Origin: Hyphomonadaceae bacterium
GTDB lineage: Bacteria; Pseudomonadota; Alphaproteobacteria; Caulobacterales; Hyphomonadaceae
Assembly: GCA_022844475.1 (NCBI GenBank)
Contig: JALHLR010000003.1
Coordinates: forward strand, 109,886-173,885
DNA: 64,000 bases
Reading direction: 5' to 3'
Shown: positions 8,308-18,020 of the stretch, piece by piece
Numbering within the stretch: position 1 is the stretch's first letter
How the letters are laid out: each line of letters starts with the position of its first letter
Program-made: the position numbers and the translations under genes
The notes under the pieces: model-generated
Told to the model about the DNA's origin: nothing
Databases searched by the model: none
What the model saw: the letters and a program-made list of their open reading frames with translations, nothing else

Positions 8308-9438
8308 ATGCATTTTGCATCCACTTTCCGGGCTCTCCCCATGCTGGCGACCGTCCTCGCGGCGCCCATCGCCCAGGCCGACATTCGCAGTTTCAACGCC
8401 GCGGTTCAGGCAGGGGACTACCGCGGCGCGATGGTGGTGGCCGGGCAGACCTGGCCGACTGTGGATCTGGCATCTCCTTCCGCAGCTCTGGTGGCGCGGG
8501 AGTTCGCATGGGTCGCCATGCTGGCGGGAGAGCCCGCGTCAGCGCTGATGTACTCGCGCTTCCTGGTTGAGCAGGGCAATGCACTACCGCATCCGGATCC
8601 TGCGCCGGCAGTGTCCCGCGTTCTGCACGACTGGGCCACTCTGGAGGCGGCTGCGTCCCCACAGGCACGCGCCAAGTTGATACAGTCGCTCTACACACGC
8701 GCAACGACGCCGGGGCGCGACCTCATCTCGCCGCGCGCCGCGCAGGCGCTTTTTGCAGAGTCATGGGCGGCCGGAGACTGGTCGCAAGCGGAAAGCGCCG
8801 CCATGTACGCCATCCGGTTCCTGGATGATCTGGAAGCAGGCAGAATCGCAGCCCGCTTCGAGGCGCGACGCGGCGCGGCGATGGCCAGATTCATGCGCAC
8901 GAAGTCTATCGAAGCCTACAACGCGCTGTACGATATCGCGGGCGAGGTGCATGACCAGATAGCAGCGACCTCCGATGGCGAGGGCCGTGTCCGTCTCGCG
9001 ACCGAATACTACGCAGCCACGTCGTGGGCCGATGCAATCTATGGCGGGCTTGGCTCTCGTCAGCGCGAATTGGCCGACCGGCGCGCGTCAATCAGCACAG
9101 GCCGCGCCCCTATGAATGAATTGCTCTATCCGGCGCCGGGCGACGCGAGCCTGCCGCGTTGCCGGATCGCCCTTGCGCGCGCCGACTCGCCCGGGTTTCC
9201 CTTCATACCAAAATTCAAGGACCTGGCCGGGTCGGTGACCTATGCGGCCGAGGTGGCGCAGAACGGCGTGCTCCAGAACCCACGCCTGATGGCATGGGCG
9301 CCCCACAGCGACTTTGTAAGGGCGACTGAAGCCGTTCAGTCCTCCTGGCGCTGGCGGATCGAGGGAACCCTCCAGCCGCCCGCCTGCCGCCTGCCGAAGG
9401 TCCATATCGTCACCTTTGAGTACGCCCTCGGCCGGTAG
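8308..9438 (+). CDS. Secreted protein with a TonB C-terminal-like end
   Basis: The 376-residue product starts with a signal peptide (hydrophobic core about residues 8-22, cleavage probably after AQA). The middle is helical and Ala/Arg-rich, resembling tetratricopeptide-type helical repeats without a clear consensus. The last 70 residues (VTYAAEVAQNGVLQNPRLM, then SSWRWRI and a final beta-strand) resemble the TonB C-terminal domain, which contacts outer-membrane receptors or acts as a periplasmic scaffold. No proline-rich spanning region, ExbB/ExbD or receptor gene is adjacent, so it is not a standard TonB. The ribosome-binding site is weak. I infer a periplasmic protein of unknown role. Confidence 0.6.
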   Translation: MHFASTFRALPMLATVLAAPIAQADIRSFNAAVQAGDYRGAMVVAGQTWPTVDLASPSAALVAREFAWVAMLAGEPASALMYSRFLVEQGNALPHPDPAPAVSRVLHDWATLEAAASPQARAKLIQSLYTRATTPGRDLISPRAAQALFAESWAAGDWSQAESAAMYAIRFLDDLEAGRIAARFEARRGAAMARFMRTKSIEAYNALYDIAGEVHDQIAATSDGEGRVRLATEYYAATSWADAIYGGLGSRQRELADRRASISTGRAPMNELLYPAPGDASLPRCRIALARADSPGFPFIPKFKDLAGSVTYAAEVAQNGVLQNPRLMAWAPHSDFVRATEAVQSSWRWRIEGTLQPPACRLPKVHIVTFEYALGR

Positions 9439-9504
9439 CGGCGCTGGCCGCTGTTGCCGCTTCTCGTCAATTGAACTAGGGGCAGGGCTTCTTTGGAGGG
9501 CTGG

Positions 9505-10386
9505 ATGGCCGACGCTGCGGGCAAGCTGCCGATCATCACCTGTGTGCGCGACGCATGGCTGTTCCTGCGCGACAACTTGCGCATGTTCGTGCCCGCTGCA
9601 GCTGCAATGGCGCTGGTTTCCCAGGTCGGTTTCCTGCTTGCGGCGATCTCGGGGGGCGGCGCGGGCGCCCAATCCGCGTTCGGCGGCAGTCTTGGGAATC
9701 TGGCCGTCGCCATGCCCGCCGTGCTGGCAAGCCTCGTGTTTGCCGCAGCCGTGTTGCGCAAGGCGGTCCGGAACGAGTTCACGGGGCCACTAGGCCTCAG
9801 TTTCGGAGCAGACGAGCTTCGTCTGCTCGCAATCGTCGCGGCGTATGCGTGCATGATCATTCCGCTTGCCACGCTGGTATTCATGATTGTGACAGCGACG
9901 GTGCTGTCGCGTCTGGCCGCAACGCCCGACGATCTCGCTGTGCTGCTGGAGGATCCCGAAGCACTGAATGCAGCATTGACCCAGGCGCTCGGGCCGGGCG
10001 GGACGGCGGCATTCCTCCTTCTCATCATGCTGGTGTTCGCGGGCGCAATCTACCTGTTCACGCGGCTCTTCATGGTCAACGCCGCGACAATCGGCGAGCG
10101 CCGCATCGTGATGTTCCAGACCTGGAGTTGGTCGCGCGGCAACATCCTTCGCATGTTCGCTGCGATCATGCTGACCTGGCTACCCGCCTATGTCGTCGAC
10201 AGCCTGGTCGTCGAGATCGGCGTCGCCATCCTTCGCCCGATAACCTCAGAGGGAAATGCAGGCATCCTGCTGATCGCCTTCAACGCCGCCGTCACTTTCG
10301 TCGCGGCGATGGTTGGCATCCCATCGATCGTGCTGGGTGCTATCCTGTACAAGGGCCTGCGGCCGGTGGACTTCGTGGCAAAGTAG
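9505..10386 (+). CDS. Multi-spanning membrane protein (YciC/GDPD-membrane-domain-like)
   Basis: A 293-residue integral membrane protein with about six hydrophobic segments. It begins with DAWLFLRDNLRMFVPAAA, a cytoplasmic amphipathic helix and first segment typical of YciC or glycerophosphodiesterase-membrane-domain proteins. The segment FQTWSWSRGNILRMFAAIM before the last helices is also typical of that group. A TTG twelve bases upstream would extend the protein, but GGAGG at 9495-9499 is five bases before this ATG and decides the start. It follows the TonB-like gene by 66 bases in the same direction and may share its promoter. Function unknown. Confidence 0.6.
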   Translation: MADAAGKLPIITCVRDAWLFLRDNLRMFVPAAAAMALVSQVGFLLAAISGGGAGAQSAFGGSLGNLAVAMPAVLASLVFAAAVLRKAVRNEFTGPLGLSFGADELRLLAIVAAYACMIIPLATLVFMIVTATVLSRLAATPDDLAVLLEDPEALNAALTQALGPGGTAAFLLLIMLVFAGAIYLFTRLFMVNAATIGERRIVMFQTWSWSRGNILRMFAAIMLTWLPAYVVDSLVVEIGVAILRPITSEGNAGILLIAFNAAVTFVAAMVGIPSIVLGAILYKGLRPVDFVAK

Positions 10387-10390
10387 GCGC

Positions 10391-13345
10391 TTATTCCGCC
10401 GCTTGCTGAGCCGACTTCTTCGACTTCACCACAGCCGCGGCAGCTGGCTTCATCTTGGCCCGCTTCGCCTGACGCTCACGCCGCTCGGCTTGCCGCCGGA
10501 ACGTCTCCACCAGGAATTTTCCTGTCCAGCTCTTCTTGTTCTTCGCAACGTCTTCAGGCGTGCCGACAGCTACAACTTCGCCGCCTCCGTCGCCGCCGTC
10601 CGGACCCATGTCGACGATCCAGTCGGCAACCTTGATGACGTCGAGATTGTGCTCGATCACCACCACCGTGTTTCCAGCATCGACAAGTTCCTGCAGAACC
10701 TCCATCAGCGTGCGTACGTCATCGAAGTGCAGGCCGGTTGTGGGTTCGTCGAGAATGTAGAGCGTGCGGCCGGTGGCGCGCTTGGAGAGTTCCTTGGCAA
10801 GCTTAACGCGCTGGGCTTCGCCTCCCGAAAGCGTGGTAGCCTGCTGGCCGACCTTCACATAGCCCAGGCCCACGCGGCACAGCGTTTCCATCTTGCCGCG
10901 AATGCCGGGCACGGCGCCAAAGAATGCGCGCGCCTCCTCGACAGTCATATCCAGCACGTCGGCGATCGACTTGCCCTTGTAGAGCACTTCAAGCGTCTCA
11001 CGGTTGTAACGCTTGCCCTTGCAGACGTCGCAGGTGACGTAGACGTCTGGCAGGAAGTGCATCTCGATCTTCACGACGCCGTCACCCTGGCACGCCTCGC
11101 AGCGTCCCCCCTTCACGTTGAAGGAGAATCGGCCGGCCTGATAGCCGCGGGCCTTCGACTCCGGCAGGCCGGTATACCAGTCGCGGATCGGGCCGAACGC
11201 GCCCGTATACGTCGCTGGATTGGAACGCGGGGTGCGGCCGATGGGCGACTGGTCGATGTCGATGATCTTGTCGAGGTGTTCGATGCCCTCGATCTTCTGG
11301 TGCGGGGCTGGGCTGTCGCTTGCGCCGTTGAGACGGCGAGCCAGGGCCTTGTAGAGCGTCTCGATCACGAGTGTTGACTTGCCACCGCCCGAAACGCCCG
11401 TGATGCAGGTGAAGATGCCGAGCGGGATTTCCGCCGTCACGTTCTTGAGGTTGTTGCCCGTTGCGCCGATGACGCGGATCATCTTCTTCTTGTCGGCCCA
11501 GCGGCGCTTTTCAGGGATCGCGATCTCTTCCTCACCGGAAAGATACTTGCCGGTGATGCTCTGCGGGTTCGCCATCAAGTCTTCAGGCTTGCCGAAAGCG
11601 ATAACTTCGCCGCCAAGAACACCGGCGCGAGGGCCCATGTCGATGACATGATCGGCCGTCAGTATCGCATCCTCGTCGTGCTCTACCACGATAACGGAGT
11701 TGCCGAGATCCCGCAGACGGCGCAACGTTTCGAGCAGGCGCTCATTGTCGCGCTGGTGCAGGCCGATGGACGGTTCATCCAGCACATAAAGAACGCCGGA
11801 GAGCCCGGACCCGATCTGCGACGCGAGTCGAATCCTTTGGCTCTCGCCACCAGAGAGAGTGCCTGACCCGCGCGAGAGCGTCAGGTACTCGAGACCCACA
11901 TCGTTTAGAAACTGCAGTCGGTCCCGGATCTCCTTGAGGATGCGGACAGCGATCTCGTTCTGCTTCTTGGTAAGCTTTTTGGGCAACGCCTCGAACCAGT
12001 CGCGCGCCGCCTTGATCGAGAGGGCAGCCGAGTCGGAGATCGTGTAGTTGTTGATCTTCACGCTCAGCGCTTCCGGCCGCAGGCGCTCGCCCATGCAGGC
12101 GGGGCAGGGAGCGGCAGACTGGTAGCGGCCGATCTCCTCGCGCATCCAGGCGCTGTCGGTCTCGCGGAATCGGCGCTCTAGATTTCCAACCACGCCTTCG
12201 AACGGCTTGGTTACCTCGTAGCGACGCATACCGTCGTCAAACACAAAGTCGACTTCGTCCTCGCCAGTGCCGTTGAGAATTATGTTCTGAGCAGCTTCCG
12301 GAAGCTTGGACCACGGGACGGTGAGCGAGAACTTGTACTTTTTCGCCAGCGCTTTCAGCGTCTGGTCCTGCAACGGCGAGGCCGACTTACCCCAAGGTGC
12401 AATTGCGCCATCATTCAGTGTCTTGTCGATCTCGGGGACGACCAGCGCCGGATCAATCTTCAGCTGTTCGCCCAGGCCGTCGCAGGCAGGGCATGCGCCG
12501 AAAGGGTTGTTAAAAGAAAACAGGCGCGGCTCGATCTCAGGGATCGTGAAACCGGAGACAGGGCAGGCGAATTTGGCGGAGAAGGTGAGCCGCTTGGGCT
12601 CCTTGGTCTCCGGAACTTTCTCCGCGAACTCAGCGACGGCGATACCATCCGCAAGGCCAAGCGCGGCCTCGAAGCTCTCAGCCAGCCTCTGTTCCAACCC
12701 GGCGCGGATCACTATCCTGTCCACAACGACATCGATGTCATGCTTCAGCTTCTTGTCGAGTTTCGGTGGATCCTCGAGTTCGTAGTATTCGCCATCTACC
12801 TTCACGCGCGCGAAGCCACGCTTCAGTAGTTCGGCGAACTCCTTGCGGTACTCGCCCTTGCGCCCGCGGATCATGGGCGCGAGCAGGTGGAACTTCGCGC
12901 CGTCGCCCAGGGCCATCGCCTTGTCGACCATCTGGCTGACGGTCTGGCTTTCAATCGGCAGTCCGGTGACGGGAGAATAGGGAACACCGACCCGCGCCCA
13001 AAGCAGGCGCATGTAGTCATAGACTTCGGTGACCGTGCCGACCGTCGAGCGCGGATTCCGCGAGGTCGTTTTCTGCTCAATCGAGATCGCAGGCGAGAGC
13101 CCCTCGATCCGCTCGACATCGGGCTTCTGCATCAACTCGAGGAACTGGCGGGCGTAGGCGGAGAGCGATTCCACATAGCGGCGCTGCCCCTCGGCATAGA
13201 TCGTGTCGAAGGCGAGAGACGATTTGCCCGAGCCGCTCAGACCCGTAATCACAACCAACTCGTTCCGCGGGATATCCACGTCGATGTTCTTGAGATTGTG
13301 TTCGCGTGCGCCGCGCACGCGGATGGCGTTAGGCTCGGAGGACAT
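10391..13345 (-). CDS. uvrA: Excinuclease ABC subunit A
   Basis: The 984-residue ATPase recognises bulky DNA lesions and loads UvrB in nucleotide excision repair. It shows the duplicated ABC layout: first Walker [13 protein letters not shown] near residue 34 and signature [12 protein letters not shown] in the first half, then [11 protein letters not shown] and [12 protein letters not shown] in the second. The CxxC zinc modules are CPACDG near 287 and paired CEACQGDG and CDVCKG. It is about 45 residues longer than E. coli UvrA, mostly a basic Lys/Ala-rich C-terminal tail. An SOS box lies 70-85 bases upstream, so it should be LexA-regulated. No other repair gene is adjacent. Confidence 0.97.
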   Translation of the reverse strand: MSSEPNAIRVRGAREHNLKNIDVDIPRNELVVITGLSGSGKSSLAFDTIYAEGQRRYVESLSAYARQFLELMQKPDVERIEGLSPAISIEQKTTSRNPRSTVGTVTEVYDYMRLLWARVGVPYSPVTGLPIESQTVSQMVDKAMALGDGAKFHLLAPMIRGRKGEYRKEFAELLKRGFARVKVDGEYYELEDPPKLDKKLKHDIDVVVDRIVIRAGLEQRLAESFEAALGLADGIAVAEFAEKVPETKEPKRLTFSAKFACPVSGFTIPEIEPRLFSFNNPFGACPACDGLGEQLKIDPALVVPEIDKTLNDGAIAPWGKSASPLQDQTLKALAKKYKFSLTVPWSKLPEAAQNIILNGTGEDEVDFVFDDGMRRYEVTKPFEGVVGNLERRFRETDSAWMREEIGRYQSAAPCPACMGERLRPEALSVKINNYTISDSAALSIKAARDWFEALPKKLTKKQNEIAVRILKEIRDRLQFLNDVGLEYLTLSRGSGTLSGGESQRIRLASQIGSGLSGVLYVLDEPSIGLHQRDNERLLETLRRLRDLGNSVIVVEHDEDAILTADHVIDMGPRAGVLGGEVIAFGKPEDLMANPQSITGKYLSGEEEIAIPEKRRWADKKKMIRVIGATGNNLKNVTAEIPLGIFTCITGVSGGGKSTLVIETLYKALARRLNGASDSPAPHQKIEGIEHLDKIIDIDQSPIGRTPRSNPATYTGAFGPIRDWYTGLPESKARGYQAGRFSFNVKGGRCEACQGDGVVKIEMHFLPDVYVTCDVCKGKRYNRETLEVLYKGKSIADVLDMTVEEARAFFGAVPGIRGKMETLCRVGLGYVKVGQQATTLSGGEAQRVKLAKELSKRATGRTLYILDEPTTGLHFDDVRTLMEVLQELVDAGNTVVVIEHNLDVIKVADWIVDMGPDGGDGGGEVVAVGTPEDVAKNKKSWTGKFLVETFRRQAERRERQAKRAKMKPAAAAVVKSKKSAQQAAE

Positions 13346-13415
13346 GGCTTAACCCGGGGAGCGTTGTTCGGACTGTCTTGCCGGTGGACGTGCGCTGAGT
13401 CGACTATATGGCAAA

Positions 13416-13430
13416 GAACATAAACGGAAC
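13416..13430 (-). promoter_or_regulatory. LexA (SOS) box upstream of uvrA
   Basis: On the minus strand the sequence is GTTC-CGTTTAT-GTTC, an exact match to the alphaproteobacterial LexA direct repeat GTTC-N7-GTTC. A near-consensus -10 hexamer TATAGT lies immediately downstream (13403-13408 on the plus strand), so bound LexA would cover the promoter. The uvrA ATG is 71 bases from the box. Confidence 0.85.
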
Positions 13431-13517
13431 ACACTCCGTTGTCGCCCCGGCTGCCCGCACATTCACCTGAACTGCGAATATGGCCCCGGCTCGCCCGCCC
13501 GCAACCGCGTCACAGCG

Positions 13518-14291
13518 TCATTGCTGACGGGGAAGTGGCAGCATCACGCGCCGATGCGTACCCACCCAGATCGCTGTCGCCACCAGCACAGCGGCCGCGG
13601 CGGCGGCAAGGACCGCGACGTTTGGTCGGTCAGTTTTTTCGGCGACCCAAACCGCGGCCAGACCCCAGGCGATCGGCAGTGGGTAGATCCAGTTCCTGGA
13701 TGCGGCGGCGATGGCGGCACCCAAAAGCGCCACGGCGATCACGCCGCCGGCTGCCCAACCTGGGGCCGTGCTGGCATTGATGAATCCCCACCCGGTTAGC
13801 ACAGTCAGCGTGTTGATGGCCGAAGCAATTGTGAGCCAGCCGGCCAACATCGATAGCGGCGCGACGACGAGCCAGAAGTCGATCCGATGCTGCGTAGGGT
13901 ATCGGCGCAACAGAGGTATACAGAGAGCGGCGGCCGATCCGATGATGATGACCATGGTCGCCAGCTTGATGTCGTACACGGCAGCAATGAGCCAAAGACC
14001 GCAACCGGCCATTGCAGCAACGGACGGCCAGCCCAGAGCGCGCAATCCCGGAGTTTCCCTCGTCGACGGGAGCGCCTGATAGATCGCGTAGGCAAGCAGA
14101 CCGGCGTAGATCAGACTCCAGATCGAAAATGCATAGCCTGCCGCCTCCAGCGTGGTGTCGCCATCGCGCACGAGGTCGGTCTGGCCTGTTGGCGTCACAC
14201 CAATCGCAAACTGAGTAACCGGCACCACAATGGCAAACAGGGCGGCGCCCACGATTGCGACAGTGCGAAGCAGGGGCTTGGCGTGGGTCAT
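13518..14291 (-). CDS. TspO/MBR-related membrane protein
   Basis: The 257-residue protein has about seven or eight hydrophobic segments and is rich in Trp. AGYAFSIWSLIYAGLLAYAIYQALP near residues 46-70 matches the first conserved part of the tryptophan-rich sensory protein (TspO/MBR) group in its longer, eight-helix form. TspO proteins bind porphyrins and other hydrophobic ligands, but the long branch is uncharacterised. The start at 14291 (MTHAKPLLRTVAIVG) is preferred to a far-upstream start because the intervening 107 residues are Arg-rich, lack homology signs and overlap the SET gene on the other strand. It lies between uvrA and the SET gene without an operon partner. Confidence 0.6.
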   Translation of the reverse strand: MTHAKPLLRTVAIVGAALFAIVVPVTQFAIGVTPTGQTDLVRDGDTTLEAAGYAFSIWSLIYAGLLAYAIYQALPSTRETPGLRALGWPSVAAMAGCGLWLIAAVYDIKLATMVIIIGSAAALCIPLLRRYPTQHRIDFWLVVAPLSMLAGWLTIASAINTLTVLTGWGFINASTAPGWAAGGVIAVALLGAAIAAASRNWIYPLPIAWGLAAVWVAEKTDRPNVAVLAAAAAAVLVATAIWVGTHRRVMLPLPRQQ

Positions 14292-14435
14292 GAAGTTGCT
14301 TTCTGCGCAATCTGCTCTTGCCTGTACGGATAAAAACGGGCTCCGGATGGGAGCGTTCCCAAACCGCGCGAAAACCAGTCGAATCTGGCCGGGCGCAGGA
14401 TTGAACAATGCCGAATCCCCCGCTAACCCCGCGCC

Positions 14436-14849
14436 ATGTCCAGCAAGCCCTTCCGTATCGGCCGGTCGACCACAGGCCTTGGCCTCTTTGCGACGGAGGT
14501 GATCCCCAAAGGGGTCCGGATATTCGAGTACACGGGCAAGATCATCACCAACGCAGAGGCGGACGCGATGCCCGGCAAGCCGCGCTATCTCTATGATCTC
14601 TCGAAGACACACACGCTCGATGGTTCGCCCCGATCAAATATCGGCCGCTACGCCAACCATTCCTGCAAACCCAATGGCGTCATCTACATCTATGGCGGCC
14701 GGATCTTCGTGAAGTCGCTCAGGGAAATCCAGCCGGGCGAAGAAATCACCTACGACTACGGGAAGGAGTATTTCGACGCGTTCATCGGCAAGGACAAATG
14801 CCTGTGCGTGAAATGCACGGCGAGACGGGCGAAGGCCGCCGGAAAATAG
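14436..14849 (+). CDS. Small SET-domain protein (putative protein-lysine methyltransferase)
   Basis: The 137 residues form a minimal SET domain: GLGLFATEVIPKGVRI near the start, RYANHSCKPN (72-80, containing the NHSC pseudoknot motif), and GEEITYDYGKEY (101-112, with the active-site Tyr motif). A compact Cys122-x-Cys124-x2-Cys127 tail resembles a post-SET zinc site. In eukaryotic enzymes these motifs bind S-adenosylmethionine and position the target lysine. Bacterial copies are widespread but mostly uncharacterised. All key motif residues appear intact, so activity is plausible. No pre-SET domain or signal peptide is present, which points to a cytoplasmic substrate. The gene is divergent from the TspO-like gene and alone. 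Confidence 0.85.
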   Translation: MSSKPFRIGRSTTGLGLFATEVIPKGVRIFEYTGKIITNAEADAMPGKPRYLYDLSKTHTLDGSPRSNIGRYANHSCKPNGVIYIYGGRIFVKSLREIQPGEEITYDYGKEYFDAFIGKDKCLCVKCTARRAKAAGK

Positions 14850-14937
14850 AAATGCCGGCCCGACCAATCTCAGAGCGGCGCATAACCGTTGTAGAAGTTC
14901 ACTAGCAGCGCTTAGTGATAGCTGAGCAGAAGCTGGC

Positions 14938-16377
14938 CTATGATGCGGCCTGCGCTGGCGCGCGTTTTAGTGCGAGCGGAATTCGGATCGTCGCCCGAAG
15001 GCCGTGCGGAGCCCGATTCTGCAGAAAAAGCGCGCCGTGATGGGCGCGTGCGATCGCCTCCGCGAGCGTAATTCCAAGCCCAGCTCCGCCCGTCGAACGG
15101 TTGCGCGATGTTTCGCCTCGGAAGAAGGGCTCAGCCGCCGAGGAAAGCTCCAGAGCCGACATGCCAGGCCCGTCATCGTCGATATGCAGGCAGGCTTGGT
15201 CGTTGTCGCACTCCACAGTGATACGTGCATTGCCGCCATACGCGACGGCGTTGTCGATCAGGTTGCGAAGCGCGCGGCGGAAGAGAACCGGACGGCAAAC
15301 AGCGACCGCTTTGCGCATGTCGCCAATTGTCACCGGCGCGCCGGTCTCCGCATAGTCCTCGACGACATCCTGGGCGAGGGTAGAGATATCCATCGGCTTC
15401 TCCAGCTCGCGCGACCGCCCGTGTCGCGACCAATCAAGGATGTCGTCCAACAGTACTGTCGTTTCTTCAATAGTGCGGATCGCTTTGTCCCGTTCGGCTT
15501 CGGGCTCCATGGTTTCCAGCCGAATACGCAGGGAGGAAAGGGGGGTCCGAAGGTCATGACCGAGAGCGCCCAGCATGACGTCCTTCTCGCGTAGCAGCTG
15601 GCTTACGCGCCTGCTCATCGCGTTGAAGGCGTGGATGGTCTGCTGTACATCGCCCGGTCCTCGGGCAACGACCTGTTGGGGCTCGCCCGTTTCGCCGACC
15701 TGGGCGGCAGCGGTCGCAAGTTCTCGCAACGGCCGCGATAGCCTACCGACAATCCAGAGGGCGGCTCCCAGCACGAAGACGAATGTGGTGATGGTGCTGG
15801 CGCCAATCAGGAACGCATCGCCGCGCGCCGGTTCGGGTTGGTGGGTCAGGCTGCTGAGCCAGCGGCCGTCCGGCAACTGCACAGAGAGCACAACTTCGAG
15901 CGATGGTTCGCCGGACCGTCTCGGCGGGCCGAGCTGCCGCGGAAAAGGCCCCCGAGTATCGTCTCGCATCAGTTCCGACAACTGCCTGCCAATACCGTCG
16001 GGTCGCGTGACGAGGCGAACCGAGGCGCGTACAACCGCGCTCGCAACCCCATTCTCGCGCAGTGCAGTCGCAAGCCGATTCTCGACGCCCTGATCGCGCG
16101 ACAGGCCGAAGTCGGCGATCGGGTTGGTCTGCTGCAGCATGAAGCGCGATCGGCGCGAGAACTCGAAAGACTGACGACCGCTGGCCGGGGCGCGCGCAAC
16201 GATCGTGGCCGCAGCATCGGCAAAACGGGCAATCGGGCCGCCTGTCTGCTCAATAAACGCGGCGCGCTGGCGCTCTCCAAGAACCAGCACGATATTGACG
16301 ACGCTCGCAACAAGCAGCGCGCAGGCCATTACGACGGCAAGCTGACCCGAAAGGCTTCGTGGGAGCAGCCTCTTCAC
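14938..16377 (-). CDS. EnvZ-type sensor histidine kinase
   Basis: The 479-residue kinase has two membrane spans (about 13-34 and 189-212) flanking a 155-residue periplasmic part. A HAMP domain follows, then HisKA with H274 in LGHDLRTPLSSLR, the N-box RNLIDNAVAYG (371-381), DDGPGM (401-406) and a GGAGLGI box. The GTG start overlaps the TGA of the response-regulator gene by four bases, so the pair is translationally coupled. The domain order matches EnvZ/OmpR-type systems that sense envelope or osmotic stress; the ligand is not evident. The EF-hand protein encoded just upstream of the regulator is a candidate partner or target. Confidence 0.9.
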   Translation of the reverse strand: MKRLLPRSLSGQLAVVMACALLVASVVNIVLVLGERQRAAFIEQTGGPIARFADAAATIVARAPASGRQSFEFSRRSRFMLQQTNPIADFGLSRDQGVENRLATALRENGVASAVVRASVRLVTRPDGIGRQLSELMRDDTRGPFPRQLGPPRRSGEPSLEVVLSVQLPDGRWLSSLTHQPEPARGDAFLIGASTITTFVFVLGAALWIVGRLSRPLRELATAAAQVGETGEPQQVVARGPGDVQQTIHAFNAMSRRVSQLLREKDVMLGALGHDLRTPLSSLRIRLETMEPEAERDKAIRTIEETTVLLDDILDWSRHGRSRELEKPMDISTLAQDVVEDYAETGAPVTIGDMRKAVAVCRPVLFRRALRNLIDNAVAYGGNARITVECDNDQACLHIDDDGPGMSALELSSAAEPFFRGETSRNRSTGGAGLGITLAEAIARAHHGALFLQNRAPHGLRATIRIPLALKRAPAQAAS

Positions 16378-17087
16378 AGCTTGCGGACCTCAGCGGCAAA
16401 GCTATAGCCGCCACCCCAGACAGTCTTGATGAACTTCGGGGTCTTGGGGTCTTCCTCGATCTTCCGGCGCAGGCGGCTGATCTGGTTGTCGATCGAACGA
16501 TCAAACAGCGTCGCTTCGCGGCCCTGCGTGAGATCAAGCAACTGATCGCGGTTCAAAACCAGCCGCGGGCGTTCGATGAGCGCGAGGAGGAGGCTGTACT
16601 CGCCCGACGATAGGGGAACCGTCACGCCGTCGAGATCCATGAGCTCGCGCTGGCCAGTCTTCAGCAGCCAGTTCCCGAACGCGTAGGTCGTTGTCTCAGG
16701 AGTCGCCTGACGAGGCGGCAGGCTGTTGGCGCGGCGGATGACAGCCTTGACGCGCGCCAGCAGTTCGCGCGGGCTGAAGGGCTTGGTGACATAGTCGTCG
16801 GCTCCGACTTCCAAACCCAGGATGCGATCCAGTTCTTCAGCGCGCGCTGTCAGCAGGATGACCGGCAGGTTGTTCGTGGCGCGGATATGCCTGCAAAGGC
16901 TCAGCCCATCTTCGCCCGGCATCATGATGTCGGCGATGACAAGATCGAAGGTATGCGCCGCCAGCATCGTTCGCGCCTCCACTGCATTGGCGGCGGCCTT
17001 CACCCGAAACTGATGCGTCACGAAATACTTGACGAGCGGCTCCCGGATGGAAGCCTCATCCTCGACGATCAACAGGCTCTGGCTCAT
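16374..17087 (-). CDS. OmpR-family response regulator
   Basis: A 237-residue regulator with receiver domain (phospho-acceptor Asp53 in IADIMMPG, acidic pair near 10-11, Lys102 in DDYVTKPFSP). The C-terminal winged-helix DNA-binding domain shows LSSGEYSLLLALIERP and the recognition-helix region FDRSIDNQISRLRRKIEEDP. A 27-residue upstream in-frame extension (to 17168) has no receiver similarity, so the ATG at 17087 is used. It partners the kinase encoded four bases downstream by overlap. Its closest family relatives control outer-membrane and stress genes. Confidence 0.9.
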   Translation of the reverse strand: MSQSLLIVEDEASIREPLVKYFVTHQFRVKAAANAVEARTMLAAHTFDLVIADIMMPGEDGLSLCRHIRATNNLPVILLTARAEELDRILGLEVGADDYVTKPFSPRELLARVKAVIRRANSLPPRQATPETTTYAFGNWLLKTGQRELMDLDGVTVPLSSGEYSLLLALIERPRLVLNRDQLLDLTQGREATLFDRSIDNQISRLRRKIEEDPKTPKFIKTVWGGGYSFAAEVRKL

Positions 17088-17206
17088 CTGCACGTCCAGT
17101 TCAAAACGAACGCAGCCTGCTGCATTGGGAATGTCCGATGCAACAGGCGCACGCGAGAAAGGCGCCACCGCCCCCAGGGGAGGGAAGGGGGCCGTTCTGT
17201 CGACGC

Positions 17207-17785
17207 TCAGGGGCGGGTCGGCCCCATCGTTTGCAGCTCGGTCACTGTCACCACCCCATCCTTGTTGGCGTCGGCCTTGGCAAATGCTTCGGCGCCCCGG
17301 GCGGAGAACTCACCCAGCGTAAGTGTCCCGTCGGCGTTTGCATCTGCGCGCTTAGCCGGACCCGCGCCATTCGGTCCAGAACCGTCACGCCTGCCAGCGT
17401 TACGCTGCCGACCGTCACGATCATCGGGGGCCGGGCGTGCGGAGAACTCAGTCCGGCTCAGCTGGCCGTTCCTGTCGGTATCGAGTTCATCGAACCTCTC
17501 GGTCATCGCCGTGGCCCGCATTGCGCCGGCCTTCGCCTCGCGGCTGGCCTTGAATTCCGCAGGCGTGGCAGAGCCATCCTTGTTCGCATCGAACCCGTCG
17601 AAGCGGGCCTTCTGGGCTGCTTCGAACTCGGCACGGGTTACCCGGCCATCACCATTGGCGTCGTGCTGCAGCAAGGCGAAGCCGGCGGCCCCCGGACCAC
17701 GCCCGGGTGGTTGGGCGATCGCCACGCTGACCAGGGCGAGTCCTCCGACGGCTGACGCGCCGAGGACGGAAAGTGCAAGTTTCAT
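17207..17785 (-). CDS. Secreted EF-hand calcium-binding protein with five loops
   Basis: The 192-residue product (from the ATG at 17785) begins with a signal peptide (about 1-24, ending AIAQ). It carries five EF-hand loops: DANGDGRVTRAEF (42), DANKDGSATPAEF (66), DTDRNGQLSRTEF (102), DANADGTLTLGEF (148) and DANKDGVVTVTEL (172). Acidic residues at loop positions 1, 3, 5 and 12 are largely kept, with Leu replacing Phe at the end of the last loop. It should bind calcium in the periplasm. Between the third and fourth loops is a 30-residue Arg/Gly/Asp-rich linker. It lies 120 bases upstream of the two-component operon in the same direction. EF-hand proteins next to OmpR-type systems are common in this class, but the link here is inference. 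Confidence 0.85.
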   Translation of the reverse strand: MKLALSVLGASAVGGLALVSVAIAQPPGRGPGAAGFALLQHDANGDGRVTRAEFEAAQKARFDGFDANKDGSATPAEFKASREAKAGAMRATAMTERFDELDTDRNGQLSRTEFSARPAPDDRDGRQRNAGRRDGSGPNGAGPAKRADANADGTLTLGEFSARGAEAFAKADANKDGVVTVTELQTMGPTRP

Positions 17786-18020
17786 GGCAATTGGCTCCAT
17801 TGAGGTCGTTTGATTCGTCCCTCGAATGGACGGTGATGTAGCCATGATGTCGCAGAACTACCCCCTCCAGGACCTGGAATGTCGCAAACTGTCCTTGGCG
17901 CAGCCTGGAGAGCAGACCTTTTTTATGGCGCTCCGCACGCCCAACTGGTAGCGCAAGGGCCTTGACCCCGGGTGCCGCGAGGCTCCCGGACCGACTTTTC
18001 GAGATGCAGGCAAGAGACGC

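Noticed and set aside
10313..11377. 354-codon plus-strand frame over the 3' end of uvrA
   Set aside because: Antisense to conserved ABC signature region of uvrA.
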